Virus record (IMG/VR): IMGVR_UViG_3300020020_000583
Location: 1 to 46,680 of that record
Length of the DNA stretch: 46,680 nt
Direction: 5' to 3' (one strand)
Source: a virus
In this document: positions 36,669 through 42,895 of the stretch, one piece after another
How the letters are laid out: each line of letters starts with the position of its first letter
Position numbering within the stretch: the first letter of the stretch is position 1
The notes under the pieces: generated by a model
Told to the model about the DNA's origin: nothing
The model's database searches: none
Seen by the model: only the letters and a program-made list of their open reading frames with translations
Translations under genes and position numbers: made by a program

Positions 36669-37576
36669 TGGCAGCCGACCAGACGCCGACCCGCCGTCCG
36701 AAGTTCGTCTCACAGCGCGACGGGTCGGCGCTGGCCAACAGCAACTGCCGAATGGCCTCCATCTGCATGGGTCTCGACCATCACACCCGTGGGATGAAGA
36801 CCTCGACCGGCGGCAAGATGCGCTCGTACACCGACGACCAGTCGGGCGGCACCGATAGCGGGGATGCACGCGAGTCGTGGAAGCGCGGCTACGGGCAGAG
36901 CCTCATCGTCAACGACGGTGACCTCTTCGACCGGGCGTTGGTCGCACTGCGTGCGGGCAAGGTCGTCCACCTTGACGTGTGGCACGCCACGCTTGGCGGA
37001 TGCGTGTCAGGGACTGGCGCATACGGACACACCATCGCCGTCCTGCCCGACTGCGCCGACGGCAAGTGGCTGGTCGGCGACCCGTGGTGCCTACCGGGCA
37101 CCGGCTACCGGCGCATCAGCGAGTCGACCCTGCGCTCGGCATCCGAGGCGTGGGGGCGCAAGGTCATCCAGTCGACGGGCGGACCGGTGCTGCGCCTCGA
37201 CCCGAAGTGGCGGCTGCTCATCGCGGTGGTCGCCAAGCGCCTGATGTCGGAGCACTTCCCGGGCGACGACGACCCGGACGAGCCGCCTGCCGACACGGGT
37301 GGACCGCAGCCCATCCTGTTCACCACCACCAACGTCCAGCCGCTGAAGGGAACCGCCGACATGGATGACCTGTTCAACGCCGGGAAGATGCAGCGCCAGT
37401 TGCCGTCGGGCACGGACCTGTTCGATGAGCCGAACGGGACCAAGACCGGCGACCTGCCCGCCGCCAGTGCGGCCAACGTCGTGTTCACCATCGTGGCCCA
37501 GACCGCCGACGAGAACTGGTGGCTGGTCGACGGCGGTGGCGAGGGCAAGAAGATGTCGTGGGTCAAGGCGCTCTGA
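36668..37576 (+). CDS. Papain-like (C39-type) lysin with SH3-like tail
   Basis: This 302-residue protein has an N-terminal cysteine-peptidase-like domain. Cys27 lies in NSNCRMAS, the histidine near residue 121 in AYGHTIAVLPD, and an acidic residue near 138 in VGDPWC. A linker leads to a C-terminal SH3-like wall-binding domain (FTIVAQTADENWWLVDGGGEGKKMSWVKAL is its end; key residues are the Trp pair). It sits directly before two holin-like genes, so it is probably the endolysin. Confidence 0.75.
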   Translation: MAADQTPTRRPKFVSQRDGSALANSNCRMASICMGLDHHTRGMKTSTGGKMRSYTDDQSGGTDSGDARESWKRGYGQSLIVNDGDLFDRALVALRAGKVVHLDVWHATLGGCVSGTGAYGHTIAVLPDCADGKWLVGDPWCLPGTGYRRISESTLRSASEAWGRKVIQSTGGPVLRLDPKWRLLIAVVAKRLMSEHFPGDDDPDEPPADTGGPQPILFTTTNVQPLKGTADMDDLFNAGKMQRQLPSGTDLFDEPNGTKTGDLPAASAANVVFTIVAQTADENWWLVDGGGEGKKMSWVKAL

Positions 37577-37764
37577 TGCACCTTGACCCGCACGAGGCTG
37601 CACTGTGGGCGCTCATCGCCATCAGTCTCGTGCTGGTCGGCGGCATCCTGACGACCAACGACGAGGGCATCGGCATCGCTGAACGAGGTTCGCTCCTCGC
37701 TGCCATCACGGCAGTGCTGCTCGGCATCGGCTGGCGTATCCGGCGGAACAGCAAAGAGGAGTAG
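37576..37764 (+). CDS. Holin-like membrane protein 1
   Basis: This 62-residue protein has an ATG that overlaps the lysin stop (CTGATG). It has two hydrophobic segments, about residues 8-27 (AALWALIAISLVLVGGIL) and 40-56, and a basic end (RIRRNSKEE), as expected of a two-segment holin. The longer frame from 37519 lies inside the lysin gene and was not used. Confidence 0.7.
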   Translation: MHLDPHEAALWALIAISLVLVGGILTTNDEGIGIAERGSLLAAITAVLLGIGWRIRRNSKEE

Positions 37765-37765
37765 C

Positions 37766-37915
37766 GTGGGCGCAACCGAGGTCATCCTGTTCATCGCACT
37801 GGCGTTCGCCATCATCGAACAACTCGACGCCAAGGGGCGTTCGCTCCTTGCGTGGTCGGCCATCCTCATCTGCGTGGCCCTGTTGTGGTCACCCCTCTTC
37901 ACCCTGTTCGACTAG
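37766..37915 (+). CDS. Holin-like membrane protein 2
   Basis: This 49-residue protein starts at GTG 37766, one base after the previous stop, and is too short for most gene callers. It has two hydrophobic stretches (VILFIALAFAIIEQL and SAILICVALLWSPLF) around a short basic hinge. It may be a second holin, an antiholin, or a partner of the preceding protein. Confidence 0.6.
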   Translation: MGATEVILFIALAFAIIEQLDAKGRSLLAWSAILICVALLWSPLFTLFD

Positions 37916-37924
37916 GGAGACGAC

Positions 37925-38566
37925 ATGGCCTCATCCGTCATCCGGCGCAACTGGTTCGGGTGGCTCAGTTCGTCTGGGTCACAGGCCAACTTCGAAGACG
38001 GCACGCTGTCGTACTTCCAAGTCCAGTCGCCGGGCGTGGGGTCAATCACGGTCGAGCCAGCCGCCGCCAAGACCGGGTCGTACGGCCTGAAGATTCTGGA
38101 GGCAGCGGCATCGGCGTCGGCGGTCTACGTCCGGCGCACCTTTGCCGCCACCGACCACGTCAAGGTGCGCGGCTCGTTCCGCTCACCGACCGAGGGCGCA
38201 GGCGGCAACAACAACGCTGCCATGCGGGTGTTCTCGGGGACGACGCGCATCCTCGACATCTACCGGGAGAACGTGACCGGTGCCCTGTGGCTGCGCACCC
38301 TCAACGCAGCGAGCACGCTGGTCTTCACCAACAGCGGGCAGACCCGTGGCCTCAACGTGTGGGTCGACTACGAGTTCGAAGTCTGGTACCGAGGGCCGGG
38401 TGCCGTGAGCCGGGTGAAGTACACCATCGACGGGGTCGTGCGCATCGACACCGGGGTGCTCGACCTGAAGCAGGGCGGGTTCACCGCCATCCAGTATGGG
38501 GCCGAGCATCCGGCCCAGCACGTCGACCTGCATGTCGACGACATCGTCATCGACCCTGCTGCCTGA
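37925..38566 (+). CDS. Virion-surface protein with concanavalin-like fold
   Basis: This 213-residue protein follows GGGAGACGAC. It begins with MASSVIRRNWFGW, a motif shared with the protein starting at 38740. The rest alternates beta strands (VYVRRTFAATDHVKVRGSF, VWVDYEFEVWYRG, HVDLHVDDIVID) as in LamG/concanavalin-like domains. It may decorate the virion or bind sugar. The function is inferred. Confidence 0.65.
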   Translation: MASSVIRRNWFGWLSSSGSQANFEDGTLSYFQVQSPGVGSITVEPAAAKTGSYGLKILEAAASASAVYVRRTFAATDHVKVRGSFRSPTEGAGGNNNAAMRVFSGTTRILDIYRENVTGALWLRTLNAASTLVFTNSGQTRGLNVWVDYEFEVWYRGPGAVSRVKYTIDGVVRIDTGVLDLKQGGFTAIQYGAEHPAQHVDLHVDDIVIDPAA

Positions 38567-38581
38567 GGAGGTGCAGAACCC

Positions 38582-38740
38582 ATGCCGTGGGAGACGAAGA
38601 AGGCCAAGGGTGGGGGCTACGACATCGTGAAGTCCGACACCGGGGAGAAGGTCGGGCACAGTGGCACCAAGGCCAAGGCCGAGGCCAGCGTCAAGGCGCG
38701 CTACGCCAACGCCAAGGACACGAAGAAGAAGGGGAAGTGA
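38582..38740 (+). CDS. Small basic protein
   Basis: This 52-residue Lys-rich protein starts at ATG 38582 behind GAGGAGGTGCAG. It has the pattern YDIVKSDTGEKVGHSGTKAKA, a short beta-turn-beta then helix seen in small phage proteins of GC-rich hosts. Its stop overlaps the next ATG (TGATGG). Its function is unknown. Confidence 0.65.
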   Translation: MPWETKKAKGGGYDIVKSDTGEKVGHSGTKAKAEASVKARYANAKDTKKKGK

Positions 38741-39105
38741 TGGCATCGTTCGTTCATCGACGCGGATGGTTCGGCTGGGGCGGGTTCGTGGGACGAACCG
38801 CTGCCTCGGCACCAGCCGGTGGCGTGGCCGTCGTGGTCACCTACGCCAAGGCGCTGCGCCCAGCGCCTGCCCTCGCCCAGTTCACGGCCACGGTCGCGGG
38901 TGTGGCCCGTGGCGTGACCGCCGTCACGGTCGGAGGTGCGGGCAACACCCAGTTGACCTTCACCCTCGCAGCCGGGAACCTCACCGCCGGACAGCCGGTC
39001 GCCATCACCTACACGCCGAGCGGCGTGGCCGGTGAGCGGCTGGCCTACGTCGGCCCGCCCGTGTCGGAGTTCCCGGCTGGGGTCTTGGAGGTCGTCGCCG
39101 GGTAG
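38740..39105 (+). CDS. SwmB-like repeat protein with shared N-terminal motif
   Basis: This 121-residue protein begins with MASFVHRRGWFGW, like the protein at 37925, then a Gly/Ala linker and one beta-sandwich unit (FTATVAGVARGVTAV, then GQPVAITYTPSG) that resembles SwmB-type repeats. The common N-terminus suggests an anchoring or assembly signal. The gene ends one base from the stop of the convergent gene at 39107. Confidence 0.6.
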   Translation: MASFVHRRGWFGWGGFVGRTAASAPAGGVAVVVTYAKALRPAPALAQFTATVAGVARGVTAVTVGGAGNTQLTFTLAAGNLTAGQPVAITYTPSGVAGERLAYVGPPVSEFPAGVLEVVAG

Positions 39106-39106
39106 G

Positions 39107-39535
39107 TCACTCGCGGGCGATGACCGTCTTGCCGTGGGTCAGGCACTTGCCGGTCGAGTAGCGCGCATCGAACGAGGTGACCTCGTCGGGGATGACCTCG
39201 CTGATGCAGCCGGGTTTGGTGCAGCGCCACGCATGGCGCTTCTTGACCTTGCGCCCCTCCTCTCGGAGTGGGTCCAACTTGCGGCCACCCTCGATGGGTT
39301 CGTCGGGCCGGGTGACGACCCGGTAGAAGGAGTTGCCCGCCTCGTCCCTGCCCGTACTGATGACCCAGCCCGCATTGCGCAGGACGAGGATGAGCGGAGC
39401 GACCCGGGCGATGCGCACCTTGCGCACGCCCTTCTCGTCCGCCGGGTCGGGGATGCCAGCGTTCGCCTGCGCGAGGCTGATGGTGTCGTAGTCCTTGAAC
39501 CACGCCTCGATGGCTTCCTGCTGTGAGGTCTTCAT
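39107..39535 (-). CDS. Hypothetical protein with C-terminal zinc site
   Basis: This 142-residue protein starts at ATG 39535. The N-terminal half is helical and resembles a small helix-turn-helix (DTISLAQANAGIPD, LILVLRNAGWVIS). The C-terminus has CTKPGC near residue 106 and a single Cys-His (CLTHG) that can hold zinc. It is the last gene of the leftward arm and meets the last rightward gene. Confidence 0.6.
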   Translation of the reverse strand: MKTSQQEAIEAWFKDYDTISLAQANAGIPDPADEKGVRKVRIARVAPLILVLRNAGWVISTGRDEAGNSFYRVVTRPDEPIEGGRKLDPLREEGRKVKKRHAWRCTKPGCISEVIPDEVTSFDARYSTGKCLTHGKTVIARE

Positions 39536-40338
39536 GCCTTGCCCTTCTGCGAGTGGAGGACCAAGCCGTCCACCTTGTTCTGCTGCTGGTGGTTCCACAG
39601 TGAGTGGACGAGCATCGCGTTGAAGGCACGGGTCAGGTCGCGCGTGACCTCGACCTCCTGCCACTCCCAGCCATCGGGCCGAAGGTGCAGAAGCGCCATG
39701 CCATTGGCGTTGAGCAGCCACTCGGTCGCACGTGCGTCGATGACGTCGTCCTCGCCGACGAACTCGGCGAGCGCATACCCGCACACCTGCAGGGCGTGCT
39801 CCGGGTAGGTCCCCTTGCCCGTCTTGATGTCGATGACGACCGACCGGTGGTCGGGCATGCGCGCGGCCACGTCGAACGAACCGGCGTAGCCCTTGGTCAG
39901 GTTGAAGACCTGTTGCTCGACCGCGATGATGTCCGGCTTCATCACGTCGACCCAGTTGCGGTACTGCCGGAGGTACGGAACGATGTCCGGCGACACCTGC
40001 CCGAGGCCGAGGTTGCCGGTCGCCGCAGCGTGGACACGGGAGCCGAGGTCGGCAGCCGTGTCGCGCGCTTCGGTCGACGCCCGGCGCAGCCACGTCTTGG
40101 CTGCGGCGATGACCTTCGGGTCATCCTGCGTGAGCATCCGGTTGAGGTCACCGACATTGTCGACGGCCCGGTTGACGACCTGCGTGATGGCCCACTGGTG
40201 GATGGGGAAGCGCACGCCACCGGCGATGGACAGGAGCGACGTCATCGACGGGTACTCCTTGCCCTGCCACGTGTAGTAGCGCAGCCCCGTCTCGCTGTCC
40301 GTGCGGGCATTGCGCGGGCCGACTTCAGCGAGGGCCAT
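39532..40338 (-). CDS. RecB-like PD-(D/E)XK nuclease
   Basis: This 268-residue protein starts at ATG 40338. The core near residues 150-190 reads GSFDVAARM, then VVIDIKTGKGTYPEH and QVCGYAL, which gives the Asp, D-x-K and Q-x3-Y residues of the PD-(D/E)XK superfamily (RecB or Cas4-like exonucleases). It probably processes DNA ends in recombination or degrades host DNA. RusA lies in the same arm. No separate single-strand annealing protein was recognised. Its stop overlaps the next start. Confidence 0.8.
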   Translation of the reverse strand: MALAEVGPRNARTDSETGLRYYTWQGKEYPSMTSLLSIAGGVRFPIHQWAITQVVNRAVDNVGDLNRMLTQDDPKVIAAAKTWLRRASTEARDTAADLGSRVHAAATGNLGLGQVSPDIVPYLRQYRNWVDVMKPDIIAVEQQVFNLTKGYAGSFDVAARMPDHRSVVIDIKTGKGTYPEHALQVCGYALAEFVGEDDVIDARATEWLLNANGMALLHLRPDGWEWQEVEVTRDLTRAFNAMLVHSLWNHQQQNKVDGLVLHSQKGKA

Positions 40339-40516
40339 CGAGCACACCTTCCGTGACCAACTTGTCGTACAGCCATTCGCACTCGGGCTTGCCCACCTTG
40401 GGGTGGTGGCAACCACGCTCGTGGTCGACCATCGCCTTGTGGATGATGTCGAGGTGCTCGTCACGGGTGAGCGGGGCCACCCGCTTGACGTCGTTCCATC
40501 TGGACGCGAACCTCAT
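40325..40516 (-). CDS. Small hypothetical protein
   Basis: This 63-residue protein starts at ATG 40516, which overlaps the upstream stop (ATGA) and follows GGAGG. It has a His/Cys group (MVDHERGCHHPKVGKPECEW) that may bind zinc and a helical end. Its stop lies inside the nuclease gene start region, so the genes overlap by 14 bases. Confidence 0.6.
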   Translation of the reverse strand: MRFASRWNDVKRVAPLTRDEHLDIIHKAMVDHERGCHHPKVGKPECEWLYDKLVTEGVLDGPR

Positions 40517-40758
40517 CGCTTCCTCCACGACAGGCGGGCCACGTCGAGGGCCAGCCAGACGGCAGCGGCCACGCCGACGAGGGCGAGCGGCATGGGTGCC
40601 GAGCCAGCAGCGATGCCGACGAGGATGAGCAGGAGCAGGGTGCGGAACGACAGCGCGTCGTCCGTCCCGGCGGCGGCGTTAGCGAGGTCTCGGGTCCGAG
40701 CGATGAAGACGACCGGCCCACTGGGCGGTGCCTCCTGCTCGTAGTCGTTGGTTGCCAT
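40513..40758 (-). CDS. Small two-segment membrane protein
   Basis: This 81-residue protein starts at ATG 40758 behind AAAGGAACACCG. After a polar 38-residue head come two hydrophobic segments (LLLLILVGIAAG and LALVGVAAAVWLAL), then a basic end. It could be an early membrane protein or an extra holin-like factor, although it is far from the lysis genes. Confidence 0.65.
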   Translation of the reverse strand: MATNDYEQEAPPSGPVVFIARTRDLANAAAGTDDALSFRTLLLLILVGIAAGSAPMPLALVGVAAAVWLALDVARLSWRKR

Positions 40759-40780
40759 CGGTGTTCCTTTCGCTTGGTGA

Positions 40781-40814
40781 GGCCCGGCTCAGTGGTGTGG
40801 CACCAAGCCGGGCC
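40781..40814 (-). terminator. Stem-loop after the secreted Thr-Pro protein gene
   Basis: Arms GGCCCGGCT (40781-40789) and AGCCGGGCC (40806-40814) pair perfectly around a 16-base loop. It lies between the stop at 40821 and the start-associated motif of the next gene. Confidence 0.6.
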
Positions 40815-40820
40815 GGTGGT

Positions 40821-41543
40821 TTACTCCGTGTCGGTCGGAGGCAGGGTCGGGGTGACCGGTGTCGGCGTCGGCGTAGCCGGTGGTGCCGTCGGGGTCGGAG
40901 TCGGGGTCGGCTCCGGGCAGGCGACGATGGTGAACGGGACCTCGTCGGTCACGACCTCGTCGTCGACCACACCGTAGATGCGGTAGTCACCGGGGGCCAG
41001 CGGATAGACGCCGTCCTCGGTGATGACCAGCCCGACCGGGTCGACGACGGCGGCGTCCACGTTGGCGAACTCAAAGTTCGACACCGTCAGGAAGCCACCG
41101 CACTCGATGCTGAACGCCGGAACGCTGAACAGGCCACCCGGGGGCGGGCTGGGCGTCACGACGGGCGTCGGCGTGGGCGTGGGCGGGGGTGTGGGCGTCA
41201 CGTCCGGGGTGGGCGTAACGACCGGGGTCGGGGTCGGGGTCGGCTCGGCGTCGTAGACCACGTAGTGGCTGACGTTCGGGACCTGACCGCCGTTGTTGAG
41301 CAGCCCGCTCGCTTCGATGTACTCGGCGAGGGTCGACTCGCCATCCGTGGTGAACGTCCCAGTGTTGTCGTCACCGGCCTTGATGCAGACGATGAGTCCC
41401 GCTTCAAGGACGATGCTGCCGTCGCTGGTATCGACCTTGTCGGCGAACCCAGCAGGGCACTCGCCAGCGGCGAGGGTGATGGCCGGGATGGTCCCGATGA
41501 TGAGCAGCCCGATGGCGAGCAGCCCGATGATGATGCGCTTCAT
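40821..41543 (-). CDS. Secreted protein with Thr-Pro linkers
   Basis: This 240-residue protein starts at ATG 41543 behind AAAGGAAGCAC. It opens with a typical signal peptide (MKRIIIGLLAIGLLIIGTIP, then an Ala-rich cleavage region) and no lipobox. Two small Cys-containing domains are joined by Thr-Pro repeats (PTPTPTPVVTPTP), and the protein ends in another Thr-Pro run. Such linkers are frequent in surface proteins of GC-rich bacteria, including Chloroflexota. It is probably exported by the infected host. Its function is unknown. Confidence 0.75.
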   Translation of the reverse strand: MKRIIIGLLAIGLLIIGTIPAITLAAGECPAGFADKVDTSDGSIVLEAGLIVCIKAGDDNTGTFTTDGESTLAEYIEASGLLNNGGQVPNVSHYVVYDAEPTPTPTPVVTPTPDVTPTPPPTPTPTPVVTPSPPPGGLFSVPAFSIECGGFLTVSNFEFANVDAAVVDPVGLVITEDGVYPLAPGDYRIYGVVDDEVVTDEVPFTIVACPEPTPTPTPTAPPATPTPTPVTPTLPPTDTE

Positions 41544-41553
41544 GTGCTTCCTT

Positions 41554-41985
41554 TCAGTGGGTGTGGATGGTGACGTGGACGAGTCCGGCGCTGGCTGGTG
41601 CCAGCCTACTGAAGGACCGGACATCGAGGTCGATGACGCGCTCCCGGGGTTCGTTCCGGTAGCACTGACACCAGTCGGTGAGGCGAACGGGGATGCAGTC
41701 GTTGTCGCCACACACGACAACGGTCTGACCTCGCCAGTCCCTTCCGAGCAGGGTTCGTAGTTTGGGACCGGCGGCTCCCTCACCGGGACGCCAGTCGTAC
41801 CATGACGCCGCCCCACGCAGGGATGGGACGACACGTTCTGCGTGGGGTATGGCTTCAGGTGTGGGGGCAACGGGTCGCCCTTGTGGGACGAACGCAAGCC
41901 GTGGGGGCAACGGTTCAGGCACTGTCACAGTGTCGGTGACTGTCACCCAGTCGAAGATGAGCACGAGTGCGAGGAACGTGTGCAT
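41554..41985 (-). CDS. Exported RlpA-like double-psi beta-barrel protein
   Basis: This 143-residue protein starts at ATG 41985 with a hydrophobic N-terminus that looks like a signal (MHTFLALVLIFDW). Its C-terminal 85 residues match RlpA-like barrels: ASWYDW, then CGDNDCIPVRLTDWCQC and RVIDLDVRSFSRLAP. RlpA proteins act on or bind peptidoglycan. It lies next to the other secreted gene and may help alter the host wall. A catalytic role is not shown by the sequence. Confidence 0.78.
   Translation of the reverse strand: MHTFLALVLIFDWVTVTDTVTVPEPLPPRLAFVPQGRPVAPTPEAIPHAERVVPSLRGAASWYDWRPGEGAAGPKLRTLLGRDWRGQTVVVCGDNDCIPVRLTDWCQCYRNEPRERVIDLDVRSFSRLAPASAGLVHVTIHTH
41871..41911 (+). promoter_or_regulatory. 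Pair of GTGGGGGCAAC sites in the RlpA-like gene
   Basis: There are exact copies at 41871-41881 and 41901-41911, 30 bases apart, both followed by GG. On the minus strand they code for RPVAPTP and EPLPPR in the linker after the signal. Confidence 0.4.
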
Positions 41986-42239
41986 CAGTTCATCCGGTCG
42001 CTGCGCTGTTCGAAGCCCACAGCGGTCTCGACCTCGACCATCAGGCGCACGCCCTTGGGGAAGAACACGGGCACCACGGACTTGGTGCAGGGGCACGGCG
42101 CGTTGGCCCGGATGTACTCGGCGATGTCGGGCGTGGGGAACGGGCCGAACCCGTAGGGTCCTTCCGTATCCCGGTGCCCGCCATCGTGCATGACGACCCA
42201 GCCGTCAATCTCGTGGCCGTCCTCCTCCTCGTCAGTCAT
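41985..42239 (-). CDS. Acidic small protein with CPC motif
   Basis: This 84-residue protein starts at ATG 42239. The start is Glu/Asp-rich; the middle has a His-rich stretch (MHDGGHRD) and CPCTK near residue 51, which together may bind a metal. Its TGA shares one base with the next ATG (TGATG). It is unrecognised. Confidence 0.6.
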   Translation of the reverse strand: MTDEEEDGHEIDGWVVMHDGGHRDTEGPYGFGPFPTPDIAEYIRANAPCPCTKSVVPVFFPKGVRLMVEVETAVGFEQRSDRMN

Positions 42240-42384
42240 CGGACCAGTCCGTGAAGCCACCATGCAGGGGCTTCGGGTAGCAGCGTCGGCTGTGCCAGTA
42301 CACGGTGTCGCCGGTCATGCCGACGAAGAACCCGTAATGCTGCCACGGCCAGATGCGATGGAGGCAGGTGATGCAGCGCTTCAT
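42232..42384 (-). CDS. Small CxxC/HxxxxC protein
   Basis: This 50-residue protein starts at ATG 42384 behind GAGGAGAACCG. It has CITC near residue 4 and an HSRRC group near 34, giving a likely Cys2-His-Cys zinc site, with many aromatics between. It overlaps both neighbours by a few bases, as in a coupled operon. Confidence 0.6.
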   Translation of the reverse strand: MKRCITCLHRIWPWQHYGFFVGMTGDTVYWHSRRCYPKPLHGGFTDWSDD

Positions 42385-42572
42385 CGGTTCTCCTCGTAGG
42401 CCCGCCGAAGCGGACCCCATTGACTGCGTGGCTTGTCAGGTGGTGGGTCCATGACGTGCGTGCCACTGGCGCACGTCGGGCATGCCTCCTCGGGCGTGCC
42501 CACCCGGTTCGTACACCAGCACCACTCCTCGGAGCAGATGCAGAAGTAGACCGGCGTCTTGCCGCAGGTCAT
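42381..42572 (-). CDS. Small cysteine-rich protein
   Basis: This 63-residue protein starts at ATG 42572, overlapping the upstream stop (ATGA). Seven cysteines (CGK, CICSEEWCWC, CPTC) suggest a zinc-ribbon-like fold. The C-terminus is basic. The longer frame to 42734 overlaps the upstream gene and was not used. Confidence 0.6.
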   Translation of the reverse strand: MTCGKTPVYFCICSEEWCWCTNRVGTPEEACPTCASGTHVMDPPPDKPRSQWGPLRRAYEENR

Positions 42573-42895
42573 CGTCGCTCGACCTCGGTGTCTGCCCAGA
42601 AGTCGAGGTCGGTGCGATAGCCGTGCCACTGGCGGCGTGTCGTCCGCATCTTGGTGGCGAGGACCAGCGCCCGGGCGTCGTCCTCGCTGGTGATACCGGT
42701 CAGGTCGACGGCCTTCGGTGCGACCCGGCTGCACACCCAGTGGATACGGGCGGTGGGCACGAGGGCACGCAGGTCTTCGACTATGTGTCGACGCATGATG
42801 CGGAAGATGACCAACCGGTCGATGCCCGCGTACTTCAGCGTCATGTCGCTGACCTGCTGGCGCTGGGCTGCCACGTCGTGGCGCGGGCTACTCAT
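42569..42895 (-). CDS. Hypothetical early protein
   Basis: This 108-residue protein starts at ATG 42895, inside the end of the upstream gene (ATGAGTAG); an alternative ATG is at 42907. It has an alpha/beta pattern (DRLVIFRIMRRHIVEDLRALV, then RIHWVCSRVAP) and a basic end. No family was recognised. Confidence 0.6.
   Translation of the reverse strand: MSSPRHDVAAQRQQVSDMTLKYAGIDRLVIFRIMRRHIVEDLRALVPTARIHWVCSRVAPKAVDLTGITSEDDARALVLATKMRTTRRQWHGYRTDLDFWADTEVERR

Noticed and set aside
41120-41260. Repeated GGGGTCGGGGTCGG-type DNA resembling a repeat array
   Set aside because: It codes for Thr-Pro linkers in the secreted protein. It has no spacers, so it is not a CRISPR array.
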